Positions 41,408 through 64,000 of a DNA stretch of 64,000 nt are shown here, one piece after another. This DNA comes from Pithys albifrons albifrons (taxonomy: Eukaryota > Chordata > Aves > Passeriformes > Thamnophilidae): the NCBI RefSeq assembly GCF_047495875.1, contig NC_092474.1, positions 4,233,001-4,297,000 of the forward strand, read 5' to 3'. A program made the translations under genes and the position numbers. Position 1 is the first letter of the stretch; each line of letters starts with the position of its first letter. The notes under the pieces were generated by a model. It was not told where the DNA came from, did no database searches, and was given only the letters and a program-made list of their open reading frames with translations.

Positions 41408-42483
41408 ACTGAAGTTCACAGATGCAGATTAGCTTTTCAATAGGCTGAATTGGTTGCTTGTATGGATTACCCCTCTTGGGATTTTTTGGCGAGTCTGAAG
41501 AGGATTCCCACAATCATAACTGGGAATTTTATGCTTTTTCTGCCTTAATTCAACCTCTTCTGTATTTCACAGGTCCAGCCTCACCAACTACTCCTTTAAA
41601 TGAGCCACTTGGCATGTCTTTACTCTACAACCAAAAGCAGGGCATGGGAATTGGAATGACACCCAGGCTGCTCCCCAGCCTTCTGCAATTCCAGTTAGCT
41701 CAGTAACATGATCCACAGAATCAGTATTAGCAATGCTGAGTCTGAGGCCACTGGCTGTTGATTTGTTTTCTTAAATTCAGCCTCAGAAGAGTGGTTTCCA
41801 GAAAAGAAAGTTAACATGTATAGCAGGACACCCCTGGCCATCAGGTACTCACCAAGGGCCTCATTGTTGCCCAGCCCTACTGCTCTCCTTGGTCATGACT
41901 TGTGTCCTCAGTCAGATGTGAGAGCCCAGAGCCCCAAAACTGCTGCTTTCATAAAACCATTTGTGCTCTGCAGAGATCATGAGCAAATAACAAAAGTTTA
42001 TCTGATGTTCTGTACATCAAACAGTGATCCAGAAAGCAGGCAGAACAGTTCTACAGGTTTTTCCCTCCCTGTCCTCTCCTTAAAAATAGTTTTTCCAATG
42101 GCAAGACACTGGTAATGTTTTCTTGCTGCAAAGAGCTGCAGCTCCACCTCAGGTATGACGCATCTCCCTGATAATTACACTTTTCATCTTCTTTTAAAAA
42201 TGGTTATTAATTCAGAAAAAACCCACTGTATTTCTGCTCCCACACACTCAGTTATTCCAGAAAGTCCCAAAGCCAATATGCCTGTTATTTTTGAGGCGCA
42301 GCTGTAACGATTGACAGCACTGTGTCTGCATTTGCAGGCAGAGGAATTCCCCTGCACTGGAACTGTGCTATCCATGGGCAGATCCCTCTCCCCAGGAGAT
42401 GCAGAGTATACTGGTTTGGGCAGCAAACCCTGGAGTCTCTCAGCAGAGCTTCCAAATCCCCAAGCAGCAACTTCTCGCTTGCA

Positions 42484-42538
42484 GAAAAAAACAACAAAAA
42501 AAAGGGGGAAAAAACCAAACTCAAAAACCCCCAAACCA
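42484..42538. repeat. A-rich low-complexity tract with C/G interruptions
   Basis: Long A runs are interrupted by aacaac, ggggg, ccaaac and ccccc. It could be a decayed poly(A)-like tract, but no element body is recognisable beside it. Confidence 0.75.
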
Positions 42539-43014
42539 TTTTTCCTGGATCACAGACCCCTTCCAGGTATGAAGGGGTTACAAACCCTTAGGCTGCATTG
42601 ATTACACTGAACTCTGTCAGCTCTAGGGCTGCATGTGCATGAACCGCCACCCGAGAGATTGGGAACGAGCAGAGGGGACCGAACACGACGCATGCCATAC
42701 TTGGAGTGCCATCTTCTGGCAGCCAGCGCTGCCTGCTCCCTGGTCTGCCAGCCCTGCCACTGGGTAAGGAGCTGATCATCTCCTGCAATCCTGGAAAAAT
42801 CCCTGCCTAGGTGAGCACTCAGTATTTTCCCTTTACTATGTCAAGTTAGCACTTATGTCCGTGAGAAATTCCTTTTTGTCTCTTAAGGGATACACAAGCT
42901 GATCTTCCCCACTATCAGCCTGGGTTTAATTAACCTTGAAATCTTAGGACTTTTTTGTGTAGTAGATGGATTAGAATTTTTCTGCATAAACATGATGAAA
43001 CCTCTGGACAGCAG

Positions 43015-43067
43015 CCCAGGACAGACAGTGCCCAGGACAGACAGTGCCCAGGACAGACAGTGCCCAG
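43015..43067. repeat. 16-bp minisatellite, 3.3 exact copies
   Basis: The unit is cccaggacagacagtg. Three identical copies (43015-43030, 43031-43046, 43047-43062) are followed by the first five bases of a fourth. The absence of mismatches indicates recent expansion or homogenisation, so the copy number may vary between individuals. Confidence 0.95.
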
Positions 43068-44050
43068 CCCTAAAGGGCACCATGTGGTGCCAAACCAGCC
43101 CAGCTGTCTCATCCTGAGGATTTTCTGCCAGGTAATTGCCAATGTTTCAAAGAGAGAGGCTCAAGGATCGTGATTTTCTGGAGCTGAATTTTACTGACTC
43201 AGAACTGGGTTCTTGGCATCCTTGAATCCAGGAACACCAAGTTCCCATTTAATGCAAAGGATTTAGTACTTGTATGGGAAAGACTTCGCATCTGAAATAG
43301 CCCTTGCTTTTCTGTACTGTTCTGCAGCATTCTTGATTCCCCCAAATTCTGACTAACAGCCCAAGGCTGGAGAGAGCCCTTTCCTACAGCTCTGCATTAA
43401 CAGGGGGACTGCAAAAGCCTTCAAACTGCATTTTTAACCACTGTGTCACTAAAGGCTGAAGGAGATTCAGGAAATTCCAATTCTTGCAGGTTAGTAATGC
43501 TGCATGGAACTGAACTAATTAAACTTGTCTAATATTAAGACACAGGGTTCTGATGGGGAGTTGGGAGGAGGCAAATTTGCAGGCCTCTTCAGAACCAAAA
43601 TTGCATTGTCTTGGTCAACCCTTTTGGTTTAACCATAGCTCTGTGCCACTGCCCTGTGACTGCTGTTCCCTGGGGCAAATCCTGCCTTCCCCATGAGCGA
43701 ATTCCTGCTTTCCAATGACTCTGTTTTGAAATTCATTATCATTTTGTTGCCTTATTTTGACCTTTCTACTAAAGGGCCATAGATTTGTTTCTGAATCTGG
43801 GGTTCACTGTGCCAGCTTAATGCCATGGAACCCCCATGTTCATACAGACCCTAAATGGACAAATTCACAGGCAGAATTTGAAATTAATTTATGCTCAACA
43901 ACAAGACAACCTTCTCTAATGCCTTCAAAACACTAGTTATGGCACTACACGTATTAATTTCATAATTTAAGGCAAGAAACATCATTAGGAAGACGTTTGA
44001 TGAGAGAAGAGAGAAATGGTCTAAGTTAATATTTTTCCTTAAAACGACTT

Positions 44051-44468
44051 AGAATCATAGAATGGATTGGGTTGGAAAAGACCTCCCAGATCATCAAGTC
44101 CAACCCTTGGTCCAACTCCAGTCCCTTCACCAGATCATGGCACTCAGTGCCACGGCCAATCTGCGTTTAAAAATCTCCAGGGATGGGGAATCCACCCCCT
44201 CTCTGGGCAGACCATTCCAATGCCTGAGCACTCTCTCTGGAAAGAATTTTTTTCTGATATCCAACTTAAATTTCCCCTGGCAGAGCTTAAGCCCCTGTCC
44301 CCTTGTCCTATTGCTGAGTGCCTGGGAGAAGAGACAAGCCCCCACCTGGCCAGAACTTCCCTTCAGGTAGTTATAGACAGTGCTGAGGTCACCTCTGAGC
44401 CTCCTCTTCTCCAGGCTAAACAAGCCCAGCTCCCTCAGCCTCTCCCCATAGGGACTTTTCAGCATGTG
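44051..44468 (-). mobile_element. CR1 LINE, 5'-truncated, with open ORF2 C-terminal segment
   Basis: Read on the minus strand, 44465-44127 is an uninterrupted 112-codon frame. It has the CR1 ORF2 C-terminal signature: [69 protein letters not shown] and [20 protein letters not shown]. The tail then runs to 44051 with the reverse complement of CCATTCTATGATTCT, the usual CR1 3' octamer region. About 420 bp remain of a 4-5 kb element, the usual CR1 5' truncation. The open frame marks it as the youngest of the CR1 copies here. It cannot move on its own. Confidence 0.95.
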
Positions 44469-47400
44469 GAGGTTTTATGCCCATTACCTCAGCTCAAAGG
44501 CTGCCATCAAGCTCCTGGCTGGGCTCTCCTGCTCTGCCTCATGCTGCTCTCAGAGTGGGTCTGAAAGAACCTGTGCTCAGTGCTAACTGAGCAGGTTTGG
44601 GGAATTCCAAAGGTCATTTATTAGTGCCTTCACTGGGCCATGGGTGGCTCCCACTGGGGATGCAGGATCCTGCTCCCCACAGACACCTCCCCAGATAACC
44701 CCCTTTCTGCTACCAATGGCTCTGGCACTCAGATGTTTGGTAGCACTACCCTAGAAGAGAATATAAGGCTACAAAATTCCCTCTAAGGGGAAACTGGATT
44801 ACCTGCACCTCATGACTGCCTCCACAACGAGCCTGCTGGGAGACTCAGGGGTGCAGGAGGTAACAGAGCAGCACTGGGAAGAAAAGAACAAGTCCCACAA
44901 GGGCCGTACATTTGCTGCAGGTGCTGATAATTTCATGCAAGATAAAACCACAAATCAATTTTCTGCACTGAGGTACTTCCCTGGGAAGGGTTTAATTTAA
45001 CCTCTCATTGCCACCTACTTCCCCTGTGCTTGTGTCCTCCACCAGCTGAACTCTCCTGACCAAAGCACTGGTTTGTGTCATAGGCTACAAGGACTTGGCT
45101 TCTCCATATGGCTTTGCAGGAGACCAACTCAGTGCAATTCCTCTTAGCATCAACACCATCATGGAATTTGATTACCTGCTGGTTTAATTTGGTGAATGGT
45201 GAATTTGACTCCACTGATTTATGGATTCACTTTCAGTGGCAGCCTTTCGATAAGCTGCATTATTCCTTTTGGTAGTTCAGTGAAGTTCTTCTGGATTCAT
45301 TTAGTAATATGCCTATTCTGTTTTATATTTATTTGCCCACATTTTTAATAAGACCTGGAAGTACACAGGACTGGTTATTTTATTAAAGCACAACCAGGTT
45401 CATCAGTCCAAAACTAAGAGTCATTTAAACTATAGTATTAAAAACACTGAACTAGAGTAAGACACAACAGAAGCTGGAAAGAAATACAGGCCTTTTGTTC
45501 TCCTTCCCTTTCCACACACACTTTTACTTTTCCCTTCCCATCACTCCCCAGTATCTTATGCAAATAGAACATAACTCGTTAAAGGTCCACACAATATATT
45601 TCAACCTACAAAGGGATCAGACAAATGCAGGAATATTTAAATACCACACAGCTGGCCACGTTCTACATGTGAAGGTCCTGTGCCTTGGCCCCACAGGTCC
45701 CATATCCCAGAAGCTGCAGTAGCAGGAAGGGCTCATCATGGCAAAGCTTGGATCACTGGAAAACCATGGGAAATCCTCACACCTGCTCTGGTGAATAGGA
45801 TGGCACTAAGAAGGGGCACTGGACATCTGCAGCTTTAGCCTTGTGCTTCCAGCTACCTCAGTTTAACCAGGATAGATGTTTTAGTCCAGCTTTTATTTTA
45901 ATATATAAAAAAAGAAAGTCTTCCCCTCACCTCTGTGTCATTAGCCTCTTCCAAACAGAATAATTGGGTTTTGTTCTGCTCCTTTTACAGGTGGCAGCTG
46001 AATAAATAGGAGCCCTATTACAGCAATTACTACAGGCACAGATGATGCTACTGAAAGGACTGCCAGGAAAGAGCCTGGAACGTGGAGGGCTCTCCAAACC
46101 CCTGTATTACCAGAGGCCTGTCCTCACACAACTGCACACACATGAAGCTCTGGGAAGTGCTACACTTGGTAACCAACCATTGCTACAACCAACCACAGCA
46201 CTACTCACAACTGCACTTTATCACAGATGAGAATTCACTCTGGCCACTTCTGGAGAGTGACACAGTCCTAACACTTATATAAATTTTTAATTGCTTCCTA
46301 TTTGGGGTGAGCTGGAGATCTCATTAGCACATGTCTAGGAACCTTGTCTTTATCCTCAAGTGCCAGTCCAGTGACAAGTTGTATCACCAAAGCCCAGAGG
46401 GTTTTATTCAGGAAACAAGGCAGCCTCATGGGAGCTGCAGGCAGGGCACAGACATTCAGGTTCCCTTCCCTCCTCAGAGCCACCTGCAGCTGACACAGCC
46501 ATGAAACCCTCCCTCACATGTACCTGACTGCAGCTACCTGGGTCCCATGGGTGCTGCCTGGGGAAGTGCAGGGCTACAAATAACTCTGCAGAGCTCGGGC
46601 AGTCATAGGCAGAGCTGTGAGAACAGCATTCCCTACATTAGGGAGACATCTGGATTTCTAATTATTGTTTCTTCCCACTTGGGAATAAATCCCTTTTATT
46701 CTGCATTTGAGGAAACTCCCATTTTAATAATCTGCTTCCTGCATTTCTGAAGAGCCCTCAGTTTATCAGTCCTGCTCATTTCCCTCTTCCCCCAACATGA
46801 TCTTGCATTTTATTTTTTAAATAGTAGGCATTCAAATAAGACACAGTGCCCTACAAAGCAGAGAAGATATTCATGGAGCCCTTTTAAAAAGCACTTAAGA
46901 CTCACACCATGCTGATGGATGTGGGATGACGAACCTAGAGGCATGATGGAAAAAGTAAATGGCAGATCCCAAAATGCAGGGGTGGAGTGGAAGAATGGGA
47001 AATGGTGCCTTGATTTGCCAAAGTGCTTCTGTTAAAGAATATTAATCTTTTCAGACAATCCATGGAAAGGCCCTGTAGCAATATCATATTAAATTAATAG
47101 AGTCCCATCATTATGGTAACCTCAGCTCAGTTTTATAAGATGTATAGTGTCATCATACCAAAGAAGAGTCCCTGGATAATTCTGCTCCTATAGCAGTTGC
47201 TGCTAAACCACACTGACATGACAATCCTTAGCATTTTGGGTGTCTGCCTCTCTCAGTGGGGTTTTCCTCTGGCAGTGCAGGTGTCCAACAGCAGCCTCAC
47301 AACCTGTACAGCTCAGTTTGGGCACCAAAGTCTTCCCAAACAACAGAAAATACAAATTTACGACCTGCCCCTGGAATAAATATCATGTGCAGTCAGATTA

Positions 47401-50400
47401 TCAATTATATGAACATCCTCTCCCAACAGCACTGTCCATTTTACAGCTCCTGGGGTGTTGGCACAGGTGGTCAGAGGCTCTGGTACCTCCACCATGAGAG
47501 CCAGGCAATGCAGCCATCCTAAGCCTCAGGAGAGTTGTGTAGATCTTACCACTGAACCAGAAAATTATCACTCTAAATCAGGAAAGACCACAAGAGTCAG
47601 GGAAATTAAACAGATTACAGAAAGCAAACAAAGAAACCAATCCTAACCTTCACACAACTGAAGTCTGTTCTCTGATTCTTCACTTCTGCAACATAAACTG
47701 TCACATTGCTTTCCACATCCCACAGTAGATCTGACAAACATGAACTTGTACCAGTGGCTTTTTATTAGTAAAGCTGAAAGTTAAATCAACAATCTCAGGA
47801 AGCTGGAAGGCAGCTTAAAATACCCAACAGAGAAAGAAACAAGCAGTGAATGAGCAGAGTTGGGCACAGCAGAACTGGCACTCCTCAGCCAGGTCCCTCT
47901 TCCATGGCTCCAACTACCAAAAACCTTCTGCAAGATTTCCCTCCTACCCTGCTTTTGGAGCCAGAGAGAAGTGCCCAGATAATTATGGTGCTGCAATCTG
48001 TTCATGATTCCAACCTAAATTGTGGCTTCCAGGAATACAGTTACTATTCACATAATTTTAATTCAGGGGATTAAATCTGACCCTTGCAGCTCAGGCTCAG
48101 AAGGGCTGGGAAGCTGCTCCAGCAGCCAGAGGTACCTCAGTGTCTCCTGCATCCACCACAGTAAATGGCCATAGAGCTTGCTGGAAAATAGCTTCCCCAA
48201 AACCTTCAGATACAGGCTCAAGGGGGAAGTAAAAGGGGAAAAAAGTTACCATCTATCTCTAGACATGCTGCTGCACCTCCAGAAATCTTCATGATTGGCT
48301 GCAACTTGCCTGCAGCAGCCCAGGGGATGTACAGATGACTGCTAATTGCAGACACCTTGTACTACAGGGTGTCTCTGCAACCTGACAAGGCTCAGCTGAA
48401 CATCAGACAGTCTGTCTCCAAGATGCTTGGGGCTGGCTTTGGCTGTTGCTTCACACAAAGAGCTTTAATGCCTCCCTAACATAAGCATAAAAAGAATGGG
48501 TCTGAGTTTGTCCAAAATGAGTAATCAAGAGGGAGAGTTATTTGGTAATTTGCATCATTATCTCTGTCTGCTCCTGCATCTTTGCTGACAGCTTGTTTTT
48601 AAGCACTGGAATCCAGTTTAGAAGTCTTTCAAAACAGAGCAACCCTCTTGCTGCCATGGCTACTTATCTTGGGAGCTTGGCAAGGAAAGAAGAAATATAT
48701 GTGCAAGCATTGGGGGTCACTGTCCTATTTCCAGCCCAGCAAGCTGGGTGTAGCACCATGAATTAACTGCCTCCCTGCTTTCCAAAAGCGAGAGCCTTTT
48801 TCAGGTCACCTCTCCAATTTAATCAACATCAAAGTATTTCTGCAAGCTGAGGGCAAGTCAGCCTGCTGCCTGGCTCATGGAATATGGACTTCCCAGCAGT
48901 TAAGGCACATCAGAAGGATTCAGGATCCAGCATTTGATGCAGGATGTACCATGTTGGTTTTGCACTGACAGGTGTTCCCATGCACATGTACCAGGCAAAC
49001 TGCATCTTACTCCCTTAGCAGTGGCTTCCCCTTGCACAACCAACACAGAGTTTCTCCTGCTGATATCTAGACTTAGGACACTTAAACAAACAAGAAGATT
49101 TCCCCTTCCCTCCCAATGGAACCCAGTAATAAAAAAAACCCCAAAACATAAGCAGAACTCACTTTTTCACCGAGGTCCATTCTGTACCAGCAGCAAAGGC
49201 CTCACAGCAATGGGAGAACTTCACTTCTCTCACCTTCACCTGTGCTCTCCTCCTGCAACCTCCACTCTCCCCTCCCACAGCTGCCTCCCATCACACAGAG
49301 CACAGCTTTCACCAATCCTTGGCCTTCTACCCTCCCTTCCCCAACTGTCTGAGCCCCTCCTTCCTGACTGTCCCAGGAGATTTCACTAATTACCCCCCTC
49401 CAGCAGGCAGGTCCAGCTCTGCTCCCAGCCTGGAGAAGAGGAACACATTCACCCAGCACCGCCACCTTTGAGGAAACAGGGCCACTTCAGCCTGCTCACA
49501 TTTTTATCCTTTACAATTGGAAGCCACTGAGCTTCTCAGATGAAAGGCTCTCCTCTAAGTGCAAATTATTAGTAATGAATTTTCATCTTGGCTCCTTGAC
49601 AGGAAAATGTACCTTGCAGTGTGTTATCTTTGCAGCCACGCACCCCTGGCACTCGCAGATTCCCTCTCCTGGCAAGTGAGGCACAGTGGCAGGGGGGATG
49701 CTCAGGCAGCTTTGTGCCCCATCCCAGTGCCTTTGTAACTGCAAAGCTTCAGAAATGTAAATCCTGGCATTTGACCCAATGTGAATTTCTCAAATAAATG
49801 ATATTTCACAGCCCAGTGCTTTCCTCCCTGCTGCGATGATCATTTAGGGTGGCTCACTCAGAATTGGGCTTTGACAGAATTTTTTGGTCAGGGGAAGACA
49901 AATTGAAAAATTTCAGTCTCTGCCTCAGAAGCACCATGTCCTGCAGCTTCAGAAAAATTAAATGCGAAGGCAGGGCTGAGTTTTTCCCTTTTTTTACCTC
50001 CCTGTGTTGTCTCTTCAAATCCAGCCTGTCCTCCTCTGCAGAAACTGTGCAATGTTGATGCCACATTCCTGTCCAGCCACTGGCACTGGGTTACTGATGG
50101 TGCCATCCCTCGATGGGCTGCACCAGGGCTGTGCAGCACACAAACAGCCTTCCTAAAAATGCACTTTGAACAATCACATTCTGTGCTACCACAGTGTATT
50201 CTTTTTGCTTCAGTGCTGTCCTTCTTGCTCCTCTGCTGCTGTGTTTTGCAGCTCCATGCTGTAAGTGCCTTTTCCACCTCAGAGACACCTGTGTTTTCCC
50301 AGGAAGATATACTGATCCCTGAGGTGTGGCTGATGCATGGCTGTGCTTAGCTTGTGAAGTAGCTGGGGGTCCTTTGGGATCCAGGGTGCTTTGTACATGT

Positions 50401-50834
50401 CAGTTGTGATTCAGTGAAACCTGCTTCCATCTGAGCCCACTGTATCAATCAGAGAAGCCACATAATTAATTATGACTGGGCTGCATGAAGGCTGCACACA
50501 TCAGAGGCGAGAGTCCTGGAGTTGCTCGTGCTGATGGTAGGCACGAGGATGAACAAGATGAATAGTGACACTGCCCTGAACTGTGCCTGCCTGCTGTCTT
50601 CTCCTGCCATCCATCATCATCACCACCACATGTTGGGTGGGAAGGGGAAGCCGTTCACAAAGGAAGGGTCAGAGCAGTGAAGAACTTTCATACATCTCTA
50701 TTCTCTGTTCAGAAAGCAGCTTAAATTGTGTGTCAGCTGCTGGGCAGTGGGTGCAGCACTTCAGCACGGAAATGACAGCAAGAGCCCCCTCCCCTCAGAA
50801 AAGAGAGGTTCATTTGTCAAGCCATGTAAAGCAT
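44469..50834. other. Intergenic region between the CR1 copy and the TMEM132C 3' end
   Basis: No gene was recognised. It contains a pyrimidine-rich tract at about 49212-49370 and an AT-rich block at about 49495-49640 that looks like a possible conserved non-coding element. The remainder is plain sequence to my reading. Confidence 0.65.
49212..49370. repeat. Pyrimidine-rich low-complexity tract
   Basis: The plus strand is dominated by C and T (cacttctctcaccttcacct and similar). This bias explains the proline/serine/leucine-rich open frame of 151 codons covering 48934-49389, which I do not regard as a gene. Confidence 0.6.
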
Positions 50835-50840
50835 TTTAAT
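50835..50840 (-). terminator. Alternative distal poly(A) signal ATTAAA for TMEM132C
   Basis: This minus-strand ATTAAA lies in the AT-rich end of the block, after which (toward lower coordinates) composition becomes ordinary intergenic sequence. It is a weaker variant hexamer, listed as an alternative distal end. Confidence 0.3.
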
Positions 50841-51249
50841 TACAATTCGTATAACATGTATAAATAAATATTACATTCTTTCAGTCTACAATGCATACTA
50901 GGCATATCTTGTTAAAACGTCCATCTATGTTACTGGGTGGCAGGATTGATTTTGTCCAAGTAAAAAAAACCAAACTACTGAGTTTAGTAATTAAAAAACC
51001 AAACCAATGAAATACATGGTAAAGACAGGACAATGTAAGTGCTTCTGACTAACAGTCAGGACATAATACTGCTTTCCAAAGGTTGGATATACCATCTTCC
51101 TTTTAGTTACGAGAAGTTTTGGATGACAGTGGTTTCCTCATTGTATGGATTTGGATCTGTGTCCTCCGTTAATGTGAACTGGCACTGAGTCAACACAGTT
51201 CTGCCAGTTTACACCACCAATTAAAACTCTATTTTGTATTTGCTTCCGA

Positions 51250-51278
51250 TTTATTACTGGGGTTGGCATTTGTTTATT
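51250..51278 (-). terminator. Paired poly(A) signals for TMEM132C
   Basis: Two minus-strand AATAAA hexamers lie 23 bp apart (51273-51278 and 51250-51255). They are the only canonical hexamers I found between the stop codon and 50.8 kb. Cleavage would fall near 51,225-51,260. Confidence 0.45.
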
Positions 51279-52448
51279 CAAAACATCAGCTTTACAGTCT
51301 AGTCTAAAACTTTCAGTCTTAGCTGGTCCAATGGCAAAAAAAAAAAATCTATAAAATAGCTCCAGATATTTCTTGACCTTGCTGCAGCAAAATTCCCCTC
51401 CCTCCCAACAGTTTGTCCAGAGGCCAGCTCTCCCACTACAAAGAAATATAAGTTTGGGGGCAATCAGTGCCTTTCTGTCCATTCTTCTCCTTGCTTTCAG
51501 AGCTTGGTAAGAGCTGGTGACATTAGAATAAAGAGAAAATTACAGCACAAAATTATGAACTCATGAACTTAGCAAAAAAACCAAAATTCAGGCTGTACAT
51601 ATTTGGCCTGTGATGGTCTCAGTTCCAGGTACATTTAAAATGCACCAGTGGGGTGCTCCCATCCCTTGGTACTTCTAAAAGCTAACAAAAAACAGCACCT
51701 TCTTCCCTTGGTGAAATGTAGGAACTTTGGTTGTGGAAATTTAAAACAAGCAACTAAATAAACAGTCCAAACCTGAAAGGAAAATGAATACTTCTTGCAA
51801 ACAGAACATTTTTCTAGCTAGGGTGAAATGGAGGCTTAGGCTTTCAGAAGAGACACCACATGGAAATTATTAGTCAATACTTATCTCCTGAATTCTTTAA
51901 ATGACAGGAGACTGTTTATAGCTAACTTGGGTGTTCTTGGCCCACTGTGAACTTAATGATTTTTAAAGTTTCCTGTTTTCAAGATATTTAAATGAAAAAT
52001 ACAAGAGGGAAAAATATTCTGTTTCAATTTACAAGACAAAAGGAAAGGTAAAAATAAAAATACCAGGTAATTTCTTCCTCCTTCAAATATAATGCCAAAG
52101 ACAAATCTTCACTTCAAATGAAGGAATAAAAAGAAAAGGCTTGAGTAACAATCTCAAAAGTCTCCTTGTGTGTTGTATGCTGATAATTGTGATGTTTTAC
52201 TGGATATAGAACAAGTTACTATTTGTCTCTTGGTTATTCTTTTCATGCTCTTATATTCCCTCATTTCTTTTTACAGATATTTTTTGGTACTTTGAAGCAT
52301 TACTATCATTATTATTTGTATGACCCATAAAATGAATTTTCACAACCTCATCTTGCCCAGTTCATCACATTGGTCACACCATTTCCTTGTTCCTTTCTCC
52401 TATTTATATCCCATTTCCTAAATCCATGAGTAGCAGAATAACCACTGG

Positions 52449-52513
52449 AAAAAAAAACAAAAACAAAAACCAACAAAACCCAAAACAAAACAAAGTGAAA
52501 AACAACAACAAAC
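52449..52513. repeat. (AAAAC)n-like low-complexity tract in the TMEM132C 3' UTR
   Basis: On the plus strand it consists of aaaac, caaaa and aacaac units. In the TMEM132C transcript it would be a U-rich, GUUUU-type tract about 155 nt after the stop codon. Confidence 0.85.
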
Positions 52514-52667
52514 CATGGACAGTTTGGCAAATTTCTTTCCCTGATTATAAAAACTGCCTCATCATTTCTCCTGGTGATTCCTTCCCCTCCCCCTCTTCTG
52601 TCCCAATATATACTGTAGAACTGAAGGCATCAAGGTGTGGTTAAACCCAAAAAAACCCAGCAAGGAG

Positions 52668-64000
<11,333 letters not shown>

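Larger units (their letters stand above)
34883..44050. other. Intergenic region between the CpG island and the CR1 insertion
   Basis: These 9 kb have no recognised gene. Contents: a short AAT microsatellite at 38660-38673, a 188-codon open frame at 40591-41157 with no recognisable similarity, A/C-rich tracts at 41372-41407 and 42484-42538, and a 16-bp minisatellite at 43015-43067. Confidence 0.7.
50835..52667 (-). other. TMEM132C: TMEM132C 3' UTR (distal end uncertain)
   Basis: This sequence follows the TAG stop at 52668-52670 on the minus strand. Minus-strand poly(A) hexamers are AATAAA at 51273-51278 and 51250-51255, and ATTAAA at 50835-50840, giving 3' UTRs of about 1.4 to 1.85 kb. The interval is AT-rich with a 12-13 base T run in the mRNA sense (51336-51348) and a T/G-rich simple tract (52449-52513). 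Which signal is used cannot be decided from sequence. Confidence 0.5.

Noticed and set aside
48934..49389. 151-codon Pro/Ser/Leu-rich plus-strand open frame
   Set aside because: Explained by the pyrimidine-rich tract, which depletes stop codons. The protein is low complexity.

Overview
This is a window of vertebrate nuclear DNA, almost certainly from a bird. Split coding exons with GT-AG introns of 0.6 to 8 kb are flanked by non-coding sequence. Every interspersed repeat I could recognise is a CR1 LINE fragment, the dominant avian/reptilian retrotransposon, and no mammalian-type SINE was seen. There are no bacterial genes, operons, CRISPR arrays or rRNA/tRNA genes that I can support.

Layout: (1) positions 1-4,729 are the 3' part of intron 1 of SLC15A4. 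(2) Positions 4,730-21,198 carry seven coding exons of SLC15A4 (exons 2-8 by comparison with the human gene), plus strand, all in frame. They give the last 391 residues of the lysosomal proton-coupled peptide/histidine transporter PHT1; exon 1 lies before the window. A 3' UTR of about 1.2 kb follows, with two closely spaced AATAAA signals at 22,360 and 22,409. (3) About 28 kb with no recognisable protein-coding gene follows (22.4-50.8 kb). It holds an isolated CpG island (34.64-34.88 kb), a recent-looking CR1 copy with an open ORF2 tail (44.05-44.47 kb), an older CR1 scrap (25.6 kb), a 16-bp minisatellite (43.0 kb) and A-rich low-complexity tracts. (4) Positions 50.8-64.0 kb hold the 3' UTR and last four coding exons of TMEM132C on the minus strand (574 residues plus stop); the gene continues past the right edge.

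SLC15A4 and TMEM132C are arranged tail to tail, as in human 12q24.3. They share no pathway: SLC15A4 is an endolysosomal transporter and scaffold for TLR7/8/9 and NOD signalling, while TMEM132C is a single-pass neuronal-type adhesion protein whose cytoplasmic tail carries short docking motifs.

No wholly new biological system is visible. The items most worth a second look are the orphan CpG island in the gap, a 12-bp perfect hairpin just upstream of the TMEM132C penultimate exon, a consensus splice donor inside the SLC15A4 3' UTR, and overlapping PP1-docking and WAVE-complex-like motifs in the TMEM132C tail. Family assignments rest on my recall of the human proteins; no database search was possible.
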